DNA of 64,000 nucleotides from Tribonema minus. Taxonomy: Eukaryota > Sar > Xanthophyceae > Tribonematales > Tribonemataceae. The notes below the pieces were generated by a model. The model was not told the origin of the DNA and did not search any database. It was given only the letters and a program-made list of their open reading frames with translations. The translations under genes were made by a program, and so were the position numbers. This document shows positions 22,260 through 33,700 of the stretch, piece after piece (within the stretch, counting starts at the first letter, position 1; each line of letters opens with the position of its first letter). The stretch spans positions 62,001 to 126,000 of the forward strand of contig JAFCMP010000101.1 in assembly GCA_017506865.1 (NCBI GenBank), written 5' to 3'.

Positions 22260-23625
22260 TCAGTCCTCCTTGAGCGGCGGCGCCACACCAGCTGCGGCGA
22301 GCACTGCCTTGCTTACACTGCAGCAGCAGAGGGGGGCGTCATTGGTGCCCGCCTGCTGCAAGCTCCAGTTGTACATCCACGGCATCAGCGCGCACGTCAC
22401 CGCAGAGTTGAAGGTCCAGAAGCAGAGCTCCCACAGCAGCACCGGGGCCTGCAAAGCAGCGTGTCGCCGTCGGTTGGAGCAGAGGTTTTTATTTGCGTGC
22501 ATGGACGTACGTTGTGCAGAGTGACAATAGAAAGGCGTGCTGCTGATGCAAGGCGGACCAGCGATCAGCTGATCGTGCAGCGCGGAGCATTGTCATCGGC
22601 GGCAGAGGATAGTACTACGGTAGTCGTTGCATGGAATGTGGTGGAAGATGGTGATGAAAGGACGTGTATGCACCTGCGCTTGGGCCCACCTACCTACAAG
22701 CAGTAAATGTGCTGAACTACACCGTGCGCTGAGACACTTTGTCACAAGGTTCATGCAGATTCCGGTAGCAAGCTTTGATGACATCAATCATCTGGGCTTC
22801 TTCAAGAAGTTCGCGCCCTAAGCGAAGATCAAAACAAACTTCAAGCACACCTGCCAGCGCGCGGCCACGCCACGCGGGTCGCCGCTGCCCCCAAGTATCT
22901 CCAGCAGCCACAGCGAGCGCACAATCTGCCACAGATGATGGGTCGCGAATGCCACGGGGACGACCGGGTGCACGATGCTTCGGTGCATCGGCAGCTCGAG
23001 CACACACTGCACAGCAAACACAGCCATGTAGGGGGCAAAGATGGCGAGTCCACTCCAGCGGAGGGCAGGATCCGCGAGGCTTGCCGTGAGTGCCAGCAAG
23101 GGGGTGCTGATTGCGGCCACACCGGCACATATGTGGTAGCAGACGAAGCCGAGCGGCCAGGCCCTCGGGGGATCCGCGTTGGGGGTCTTGCGAGTGTTAC
23201 TGAGCAGGAATGAGCCGCGATAGGGTTCAAAGCCCTTGGGGTGGCGCTGATGGCCATTGGAGAGGGCCAGACGCAGGGACAGCAGCGTGCACGCCACGAA
23301 GATGGCGTCGCAGCCCCAGATTACTGGCAGCAGCGGTACATCAACCTTAGGAGCCCGAGGACAGCAGTGAGTTCGGTATTTTGACAAACAGAGGTGCTGA
23401 CTGACCTGTATGGCTGCTACAGGAGCGACAATACTGAGCACTTGTGAGACTCAAGCCATGCCACATGCCAGCGGCAAGCACGCATTCAAGCTCGCTCCAA
23501 AATCCGCACTGATCTGCGTGACGGCTCACCTGTTTCAAGAGAATCTCAGCCGTCAACAATGCACCAGGGATTGAACCTATCAGTCCGGCTCCTGCCGATG
23601 CCAACCTCAGCCAATCGCCAGCCAT
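22260..23625 (-). CDS. Polytopic membrane protein of unknown function, three exons
   Basis: Exons 23625-23530, 23345-22851 and 22448-22260 join in phase to 259 residues ending in TGA. Hydrophobic segments include LASAGAGLIGSIPGALL (residues 8-24), LLPVIWGCDAIFVACTLLSL, FVCYHICAGVAAISTPLLAL, LAIFAPYMAVFAVQCVLEL, a segment around HPVVPVAFATHHLWQIVRSL, and LLWELCFWTFNSAVTCALM. About five to six spans are expected. The exon 2 acceptor is a CTAAG type, weaker than its neighbours. Pattern VPVAFATHHLWQIVR within a membrane protein recalls plant/algal proteins of unknown function, but I could not name a family. The gene lies head to head with SDR copy 2, 456 bp away. Confidence 0.65.
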
Positions 23626-24081
23626 ATTGTTGGTAATGCAATGGTGTGTGCCACCACCGCGGCAAAAAAAACACACACCCCCACCTTCAGTTGACGTTGA
23701 AGTTAAAGGTTTTGGAAACACTCGAGTTCCCGACGCCGACGGTGCGACGAAGCCAGCTTTAGAGGTGCGTAGGCAGGCCTGATTGCTGAATCTGCTAGAT
23801 CTCAGCGTTAAGTGCTGTGCTTTATCAGCATGAGTGACGAGCTAACAGAAGTACGCGTGAGGCCGCAAACGGGTTTGAAACTAGGGACATAGTTTGTGCC
23901 GCGCTTTTGGGCTGGCGATGCTGGCCTCTCCCTACTTCTGCATCATGATATATCAGTCGTCGTCGTGACACGAACCTTCAGCCTAGTACGTGCGCTGGAC
24001 ACCTGGACGCAGCTTGCGCATGGGTAGAAATGATCGCTCACATCCCACTCACCTTTGCTGGCGCTCTCTTGCACTGCAGGG

Positions 24082-25149
24082 ATGTCCGCTGCCACCAAGC
24101 CAGCACCTGATGCCGCGAAGCTCGAGGCCATTCTTGCGCCTGTTCAGCCACCAGCAACCGTGGCCGTCGCTGGCGCGACAGGGTGGCTTGGCGGGCACGT
24201 TGTGGCCGAGCTGCTCTCCCGCGGCTATTCGGTGCTCGTGCTGGCCCGTGCCTCTGCGGACGTTAGCAGCCTTGCCGGCCCACACGTTAGCGTAGCTCGC
24301 TGCGACGTGACTAACGACGAATCTTTGGCCACCGCACTTGATGGCAGTGGCGCCGCAGCAGTCATCTCGTGTGTGGGCATGCGCGACTTGGCGGTACCAG
24401 ATGCGGAAATCTTCCGCGTACTACGCAACGGCACGGCACACCTCTACAAAGCTGCCCTTGCCTGCGGAGCAAGGCGTTTCATAATCGTCGCAGGGGGCAT
24501 TCACCGCAATCCTGACGGCACGATCAACACAGAAATGGTGCACAATGCGGCACGTGAGGCAGGGCTAAGCCTTGCGGACGCGCGCACACTGCAGGCTGCC
24601 AAGCACGCCACGCCATCGGTCCCTGCCATAGTTGCTGTGGACCCCTCCGTCTTTTTCAAGGACGCCGAGACAATGTTCAACATGATCGCTGCTTCCCGTA
24701 CCCCCAACGAACCAGGTGAGGCATCGCTCACCCTCGTCTCCGGCTCATGGGACGTCCGCATCAACCCCATTTCGGGCCGAGACCTCGCCGCACGCCTCGC
24801 AGACTGTCTAGTCAACCCCATCCCAGCCAGTGGCCGTATCACAGCCGGCGGGTTCGAGACCTACACATTCGCAGAGTTTGTGGACCTTGCAGGGAAGGCA
24901 GTTGGTGTGAGGGTCAATCACCGCTCGCTGCCGCGCCCCTTGGCCTGAGCGCTGCTGCTGATGGCACGGCTCGGCGGCGCGCTGGGGTGGCGCAAGGCAC
25001 TCGTGGCGCAGCGCCTGCTGTCGTTTCTCTGGGTAGTAGGGACCCCTGGGGGACAGGACAGGGTATCGGAACTGTTCGCGAGGCTGGCCGCAGAGAAACG
25101 CCAGCCTGAGGGCGCTGCCGTTTTCGGCAGTGACAGGGGCGACCGCTGA
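24082..25149 (+). pseudogene. SDR (NmrA-like) oxidoreductase, copy 2, interrupted by TGA
   Basis: This frame is homologous to 17780-18862 over its length. ATG at 24082 follows the same CTGCAGGGATGTCC context. The GATGWLG motif, VLARAS and INPISGRDLAARLADCLV are conserved. At 24946-24948 the codon CGA of copy 1 (LARALLL) is TGA, giving 288 residues. The same frame then reopens (MARLGGALGWRKALVA) to a stop at 25149, aligned with the copy 1 C-terminus apart from an about 10-residue gap. The nucleotide-binding part is intact, so a truncated enzyme lacking the C-terminal hydrophobic helices could still be made. Alternatively the gene is decaying or the base is a sequencing error. Confidence 0.75.
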
Positions 25150-25738
25150 GTGAAGTGCGCTTGGCAATCTGTTGAACAAAAGGCAGTGGGGTAGGGTGTA
25201 TGGAGGCTGTAAGTATGGCGGCTAGCATGTGTGAGTTGCAATCATGCTACGTGCATGTAAGACGCCCGTAGTGATGCGGCGTCACGAGCATGGTCACGCA
25301 CAATACTGTAGCAGTATATATCAGGGCACACTTGGGCCTGTTGCGGTCTTGCGGCACCTGTATTGGGATGTTGAATCAGCAATCAGCATTGCAGCTGCTT
25401 AGGCCACATGTCGGATGCACTTGTAAGCACCTGTGTCAGGATCATGAATCAGCAATCATTATGCAGGCCACACACGCTACGGCATAAGACGCACTAGATG
25501 TGGTGATGATTGATGCAATCAACACAGTCATACCTTGCATTATCTGATTTATCAACCTCAAGCATGCGGCAAGCGCAGTCGTTCTCCTCAGCCCAGTAAA
25601 TGCAAAGCCTACATAAAATGGTGGCGGTTGTCCGATGTAGTCAGGGAGCGACATCTTCAAGTTGGGCGACTGAAGGACGGTTTTCAGCCACACTCATAGA
25701 AACGCACTTACGGCAGGTCTGCAGGCACATGTACACAT

Positions 25739-26466
25739 AGGGTTGGCACGTGCGTAGATAGTATATATACGGTATATTGGTACATACGCGTATATATACG
25801 CGTAGACGCCGAAACGGGGCGTATATTCGCGTATACGCTTTTGCACCGCTGTGGTGCTCACGAGCGCTGCCCGTGGCCCAGCGCATGCCAAGGGTAAGGT
25901 GGCTAGGGCTATCTGGGGGCCAGAAGCGGAAAGGCAGGGCTGAGCGGTGGTCATAAGCCACAGAAGGCGCCTGCACAGCCTGAACTTGGCAATTCAGTGG
26001 CTCAGGCAGCTTCGCACCTGGCCAGCAGAGCCTGCATGAGCCTTCACGGCTTGTTCTGTCGGTGATGTGGAAGAGGACGATGGGAAGGGAGTCGCTGCAC
26101 ATGCTGACAGACACGCTGCCCTCTGACGAGGCGCAGCTTTTCAGCGGCACCATGCGGTCGGCGCACTCAGGCCGTAACCAAGCTTCTTTTGGCATTTCGG
26201 CCAACTTCAAGAAAATCCCACACTTCAAGTGTTGCTCTGATGACACTTTATGAAGGCAATTATTTCTAGTGTCTGCATGTCTGTAATCAGCACCCTGAGC
26301 CCGTTCGAATGCACCTGGTTTCAGAGAAATCTAAAGACGACAAGTCGTCGTAGCGAGATTTGGCTTTGTCAGATACGCTAATATACGCAGTATATACGTA
26401 TTGTACGCCAAAAATACGTATATATGCGGGTATGCAAAATCCAAATATACGCAATGTGCCAACCCT
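25739..26466 (-). mobile_element. Terminal-inverted-repeat element, copy 2 (intact ends)
   Basis: The 728 bp element is bounded by perfect inverted repeats AGGGTTGGCAC and GTGCCAACCCT. Flanking bases allow a TA or AT dinucleotide target duplication, as in Tc1/mariner-type elements. Subterminal blocks are dense in TATACG/CGTATA. It is in opposite orientation to copy 1 and about 98% identical by eye. The 201-codon frame on the minus strand (26246-25641) runs through the element into flanking DNA and shows no transposase motif. Confidence 0.85.
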
Positions 26467-26469
26467 ATA

Positions 26470-27750
26470 ACAGTACACACTATATCATAACCAGCACACA
26501 CATGCACAACAGCGTCTTCTCGAATGCATGCGACCATGTGCAGAAGCTCTTGCGCACAACAAGTGTTTGTGCCTGGAAGTTGCTCCGTACTTGTTGTCAG
26601 CTCTTGCTTAGGGGCGCGAAAAAGCCCAGACGATTGATGTGAAGTGTACCGCCAGCAGCAACATGTGTCTTGTGGCAGCGTGTGAGTGTTTCAGTGCGCA
26701 TTGATGATCACTTCACTTTGTACATGTCAGACTGCATTGGGTCAGATTGGTTTGTGGCTGAGTTTATTGTTAACAGAACGGCAGCACGTACTGCATGCTG
26801 ACTTTGTTGTGCCCTGAAGGCGGCGGCATCTACTTGATGTGCAATGCTCTTCTGCATGGCGTGCAATTGATTACCGGTATGCTGGTCATCTTGAACCATA
26901 TGTCTGAGCGTTTTGCTTTGGTCACCAAAATCTTCAGCGATAAGATTGTTGCATGTGGCAATATATGAGAGCTTGAGAATGATGTTGTCATCACGACATG
27001 GCTATGGGCTCCCTGGTGGCCAATTCAAGCGCCACCATCGACAGTTGCTGAAATCATTGGGCGTGCTATACAGGTACAGTATCCAGGCACATACTCTGAA
27101 GGATTGGGCGCGTTAAGTGCAGTGCCTTCATTCTGCAGCAGATGTGATTGACTCACGTGATCTAATGTTGCCGGTGAACATCACGGTGCTCAGAACGCCA
27201 CTGCATTCTTGCCGCAATAATGCGAAATGAGCACGAATCACGCAAAGAACGGTCTTGTCAAGCAAGTGTGCACCTCAAAGAGTTTAAATGTGGCCACACA
27301 TAAGCAGAAACTCCCATTTGTGCGTGCTTCTGAGTCCCAAAGCGTGGGGTGCGCCACCAAAACCATGCCTTGTGCCACCACCCATACCTCACGACATGTG
27401 CCATGAAAAGGACTGCAGGAGACTTCCGTAGACACAGCAATACAGCTGTATAGAGATGACAGAATCGCATTGCTGATGTCCGTGTGTGCTTTATGCGCCA
27501 CGCGCCTGCAATGCAGTTGCAAGTACATTATGCCCCCTTCTCCTGTGGAACGTGCAGCCTTCGCTGCACTACTGCCGCCAGGCGTTTTTTTCAGCCTCAA
27601 ACTTCAAAGTTGTAGTTTAGCTTTGAGCGCCGAGCCAGGGTACACCGAGGCGAGCAGTGCAAGAGGGCTTTGGACGCAGGCATGAAAGCTAACAGTGCGG
27701 TCGAATCGATTTCATGCGCTTCCACGACCATGTCCTCACTCGATGACAGA
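26470..27750. other. Gene-poor stretch upstream of the RhoGEF gene
   Basis: No supported exon. An upstream non-coding exon or promoter of the RhoGEF gene may lie here, but nothing specific was recognised. Confidence 0.35.
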
Positions 27751-27759
27751 TAACGTGCA

Positions 27760-30700
27760 ATGGTCACGACAACGGGTCGGTTGGTGTTCGGGGGCTCTGG
27801 CCCGGCTGAGCAGCAAGACGATGATGATAAGCTGCAGCAGCTGGCGAAAGAGGAAGGAAACAGGAGCAAAGCCGTGGCGGAGCTGCTCAGCACGGAGAAA
27901 ACATTCGTGTCTGAGATGACGGTGAGGGTCTTCGCCAGACACGCAACTGACAAAAGTTCACCATGGAGCAGTGTATCGTGCTCAAGCTAGTGTGTGCAGT
28001 GCCCTGCTTTACAGCAAGTAACGTCACCGCAATGCGTTCCTCACTTGTGCTTTTCAAAATGCTGTACAGAAGGAAAGGACACTCGATTCTTCACAACTTC
28101 TCTGGTACTGCGTGTAACTTTCGTTTCGCTGCCCTCTTCAGTAGAAAACGAAATCTGTATTGAATTCAGAAGTGCAGCCAAATCGTTCAAGCGATGACGC
28201 GATCTGTTATGGACATTGCTAGGCGCTCCAGCGCACCACTTGTGCAGCGTACCACAAGTGGAATCAGTTGCACGCAGCGCATGATTGTCAAATGTCGCCT
28301 CTGCTGGAAGAGAACCACTGATTGAAGTTTCCGTATAATATGGCGAGATACACATACGCAAATGCCGTGCTTCGCTGTTGTGCATGAAACGGGCACAACA
28401 AATTTGGCCGCGCCTGCGAACAGAGTTGCTCCATGCCTGACAGCTCCAGTTTCGTATCAGACGTTCGTGTCGAAGCCACCATGATGCTGTCGTTGGCCGC
28501 CATGACACGCAACGAAGCCCTCGCAAGTTCCGTTCACACAAAACATTATGCTGGCATGACACGCAATGAAGATGTTTCCAGCTCCGTTCTCAGTACGCTG
28601 ACATGACGCGCAATACATACCTCAAAAGTTCTATACGCAGGAAACGGTGAAACTGACGCTCGGTAACGGCCAATCTACACCCTTCAGTAGCCGGAGCTGC
28701 AAATGCCTGTTCCACATAGCTGCTGCGAGGTTGCGTTCTCGCTGTTGCACTGCCGTTTCAGCTTGCTCCGCCAGGCTTGCGTGTAGATCTTGAGTTATAC
28801 CCCCCTATGGTCGTCGATTGAGGTCTGAGCCGTGTTATATGTGGAGGTTGTTGTCCCGGTGTGTGTGGGGGGGGGGGAGGGGGGGTAATCACCACGCTGG
28901 TCGTATCTCATGCGCTTGACGCAGCTTGCTGGGGTCAAACGCGTTGCACCATGGGCGAGCCAGAGGATGCTGCCGACTGCTGTCTCACATTAGAGCTGCA
29001 ACATTGCACTAGCACGCCAGAAGCAGACAGTTCCAAGTCACTGCAGCTGCCGCTCCAGCGCGCCGGATGACCATTTTGGTGCTGCTGCAGATCGGCCTCC
29101 TGCCGCATCACCTGATAGTACTCGCAAGGAACCTGCGCGCCCCACCTGAAGCTTGATGCCGGTACTTGAACTTCGCAAGCTTCAACAAGGCTGGTTACGG
29201 CCCCCATGTCACGCTGCAGACGCGGCTTGCACCTCTCATCTGCTGCTGCAGGGCCTTCTGCTGCTGCAGGGCCTTCTGCTGCTGCGCGCAGCCGATTCTA
29301 TGTGCAGAGGCACACAACCACCGCTGCTGCTCGCCATGTCTCTCACAGAAGCGCGCGCATGAGTGAGGGCATGTATGCATCCAGTTCACGTGACAGTGCT
29401 CAACATCGCGCACACGTCTCTGTCTCGCAGCTGCTGGTGGAGGTCTTTCTGGAGCCGCTAAGGCGCTATGGCGCGGAGCTCGCTGCGGAGGCGGAGGCTG
29501 CAGCGGAAGACAGGGCTGATGCCGGCAAGGCGCGCTTGGCCGTTACGCCAGAGGACCTGACTGTTATATTCAGCAATGTGGAGCAGCTGCTGGGCTTCAA
29601 CAGGTGCGGGGGACTTGACCATCATGTATATTCAGCAACCTGGATCAGGTGCTGGGTTTCAAGAGGTGCGTGAGGCGTTCACCATTATATTCAGCAATGT
29701 GGAACAGCTTCTGGGCTTCAACAGAAGCGCAAGGACTTGACCAATTTGAATATTCAGCAATGGGGAGCAGCTGCTGGGCTTCAACAGGTGCACGCGCGCG
29801 CGCGTGCGCGTATGATGATATGAGTTGAAGTACATCTTGAAGTATGCAGCATGTGGAGCTGCTGGACTTTGACAGGTCGACGCGTGTAGTGCTGCCATCG
29901 CCTGGCACCTCAGCCTGGTGCTGGGTTTAGGCAGGTATTCGTGTGCAGCTTCAACAAGCCGTGGAGCATCACCATGGCAGCAGCGGCACGCTGCGGTCAG
30001 TCAGCTGTGCGGTGATAGGGTTAGGGTTAGCGTGTGAGGTAGGTTCAACAGGCGGTCAGTGCCCGCACATCAGCGCCTCAGCTGAGTGTGCTTGCCCATA
30101 TGTAGATGGGCGGGGTCGGGGGGGTAGATGTCACGGGGGTGCGGCAGGTTCAACCAGGCATGCGCGAGCGCGCGCGCGGCGGTCAGTGCCCGCACATCAG
30201 TGCTCAGACCAGCGCCTTAGCCGGGTGTGCTTGCGCATGTGTGACATGGTTACGTTGCGTGCAACTTGCAGAAGAGCGGAGCGTCAGCGGCACAGCTGCG
30301 GAGGTTCATTGTGCTGTGCGGCGATTGTGCACGTGTTGGAGTCTAAAGCGCCCATGTTAGTGAAGTGCACGTAGCAACAGGGGCCAGGTTAGTGTTGCGG
30401 TAGCAACAGGCTAGGGTTATGTCAGGTTACAGTTCAGCTTTAGTAAATGATAAGGCATGCGCGTCACTGGAGCCGTCGCGCCTTAACGCTTCCAACTGTG
30501 GTTGGTGCGGCAGGCAATGCGCACCAAGCTGAGCACTGGTGCAGCTGTTGCAGTGGCTTCAATGCAACAAAATTGCAACTCGATCACGTCTATCAGATGT
30601 ATTGGACATATGCAATGACACTGCAGGGTCGCTTGCCAACATTGGTAGCCGGCGTGACCTTTGGGTTAGGGTTAGGGTTAGGGTTACGGTCAGGGTTAGG

Positions 30701-33700
30701 GTTAGTACCCCTATGGCTGATGCACGGCCGCTTCCTGACTTCAGCAGGCGGTGCTGAAGATCAGTGTATGACTTCTATATAATTGGGCAGCTCAACATAC
30801 CTGAAGTATCAGCAGTCAGGCCCAGGTGTAGGGACTGTTGTGGAGGCACAGAGAAGGGGGTGGTGTGTCCTTGCTGCAAGCAGGAAACAGAGGTGCATAC
30901 ATGCGAAGGCTGCCTGAGCATACCAAGTATGATCACCCGACGCTGACATGGTGTAGTATCTGCTCCTACTATGAAACACCAGGTCCAAGGAGTAAATTTG
31001 CGCGCCTGTGCGCCTTCAGCCGTCTCATTTGTTGCACCATTTGGTGATGGCACAGGTCATTTCTGGCGCATTGCACTTGTATGCTGACGGCACAGGTCAT
31101 TTCTGAGTACATATGCGGGCTTGAACGCCTTCAGCAACCTCATGTATTGCACTGCTATGCTGACGGCGCAGGTCGTTTCTGGCGGATCTGGAGGCTGCCA
31201 TGGCGGCGGGGGGCCAGGGGGCGGTGGTTGAAGTTTTCCTCAAGGCCGCGCCGTTCATGCGCATGTTCAGCGTCTACGTCAACAACTTCGACAGAGCCAG
31301 GTGAGCCATTCACGATGATGAATCATCATGACGAATGATGCGTTTACTGCGGATGTCACAATGCATGAGATGTTTTGGGAAAATAAAAACAAGGAACACG
31401 GTGAAGAACACGATGAAATCCGCAGTACTTGATTCGACGCTTGGCCTGGGGCCATGGGGATAGGTTAGGGGAGGGTAGGGAAACGAAGGGGGGGGGGGGG
31501 GGGGACAAAGCGCGTGTGTTTGGTCATGTCCTTCGTACGCATCGCCAGGATGCTTTGTCGTCAATGCGCGTCACAAGGGAAAGATTGCACTGCCTCTGTT
31601 GTGCGTTTTGCACTTTGGAGAAGCAGCGAGGGGCAACGCTCATGCAGGCGCTCGATCGCCAACACGACACGACAAAGCACGAGTAGTCAGCAGGGGCGTG
31701 CGGCTGGCAGCGACGCTCCGCGCGCCGTCATACTGATACCTGCCTAGCATGCCTGAGCGACGCTGACCCTAAGCCCGCTGCGCACTTCACCTTACTACTA
31801 CAGCTTCAAACATCTGACTGCGTAGAGGAGGGTGCTGTGGCAGCGCTCCGCACACAGCTGCTCGCGCTCATCGCTCACTCACACCTGACGCTTCATGTCT
31901 GTGTAGAAGTTCAGAAGAAGGTTCAAAAGCTCAGCTCCCCGCCCCCCATCCCCCCCCCCCAGTCCACCCCGCATACGCCTCCGCAGCGACCTACAGTACC
32001 TCCGTTCTACCCGCAGCCGAAGGGACATTGTGTACTGCCATTACAATACCCGCTGTGTAGGCACCCCCATCTGCTGCCATCCTGGTCTCAGGCGCACTAT
32101 TTGGCATTAAAAAGGTCAAATGTGACTCTGCCCCTTCCTCTAACCCTAACCCTAGACTCAACGCACCATGCACAGGGAAGCGCTGGCAGCGCTCCAAGCC
32201 TTGGCGTTCAAAGTTCAACCATGATGCTGGCCCTATTCCAACCCCTAACCCTGACCTTACAGCCTCGGCATTCAATGTTCAAATGTGACGCTGGCCCTAA
32301 TTCAACCCTAACCCCAACTCTACCATGTGCAGGGAAGCGCTGGCAGCGCTACGCACGCGGCCACTGACTTTGTTTCTCCCTGGTGTGCAACTGCCACTGC
32401 AAAAGCCGCCCAGCCTGCCATCCCGGTGCCAGGCGCAGACCTGGCGTTGAAACTGCAATTGATTCTGACCTTGATCGGAACTTCAATCTACCATGTGCAG
32501 GGAAGCGCTGGCAGCGCTCAGGACGCGGCCACAGGCGCACGCGTTCCGCATGCAAAGTTCACCTGTGACGCTGGCCTTACTTCAACCCTAACCCTGCTTT
32601 GCGCAGGGAAGCGCTGGCAGCGCTCAGAACGCGGCCACAGGCGCACGCGTTCTTACGCGCTTGCGAGGGACAGCGCGCATGCCGAGGGCACACCCTACCG
32701 GACTTTCTCATACAGCCGGTGCAGCGCATACCGCGGTACAGGTGCGGTTCACTTGCAGTACAGCTGCAGTTCATGCGTGTGGTACATTTGCAGTTCACGC
32801 CATGGGCTCACCCTCCCCCACTTCATTATTCAGCCAGTGCAGCGCATACCGCGGTACAGGTGCGGTTCACATGAAGTGCAGCTGCGGTTCATGCGTGGTA
32901 CATTTGAAGTTCATGACGCAGGCAGACCCTGCTGCTTTTCGCGGTACAGGTGCGGTCCACACAGAGTACAGCTCCAGTCCATGCATGACACTATGTGTAG
33001 CTCACAGCACCATGGCATTTGTGTAATCCGTGGACCTGAAATGGCAGTGGCGATGCCAGTGTGCAGCGCCTACTGCGGCACAGTTGAGGTCTACGTGCAG
33101 TACAGCTGCAGCTAATGTATAGTACATTTGCAGTTCATGTCGATATACGTACACATGTACTTTTTGCCGCGGACCCCCTGCCAGACATCCCCATCCAGCT
33201 CAAATTAACCTAACCTCACTCATCGCAGGCTCCTCTTGGAGACGATATTGAAGTACACGCCAGCCGAAGACGCGCTGCAACCACAGGGTCCATCTCCTAA
33301 CTTCGATTTACCCTGATTCTGACTGCAGGCTTCTCTCAGATACAGCGTGCAACGACGCTTCAGCTGAGCGTTGCAACCGCTGAGTGAACTTTGTCTCACT
33401 CCAATGAACCGCGACCGTGATCCTCAAACGCAGGCTCCTCTTGGAGACGATATTGAAGTACACGCCGGCCGAAGATGCGCTGCAACCGCGGTTGAAGGAG
33501 GCCCTGGTGGAGGTGTCACAGGTGGCCACAAAGATCAACAAGGACGTGCACACGCGCGAGGCTCAGGACAAGATGCTGCAGCTGCAGGTGCAGTGCTCAA
33601 CTCATGTACTTCTACTTTGAAGTACACGATGAGCAATTATTAAGCATGTGAAGTATCACTCAGCTTTTGGGTGAGAAGCGTGCGCAGTATCCCCCTGCAA

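Noticed and set aside
25641..26246. Minus-strand 201-codon frame as a transposase
   Set aside because: No DDE/D motif or helix-turn-helix is visible; half of it is the CGTATA-rich terminal block and flanking DNA, and copy 1 has a stop in it.
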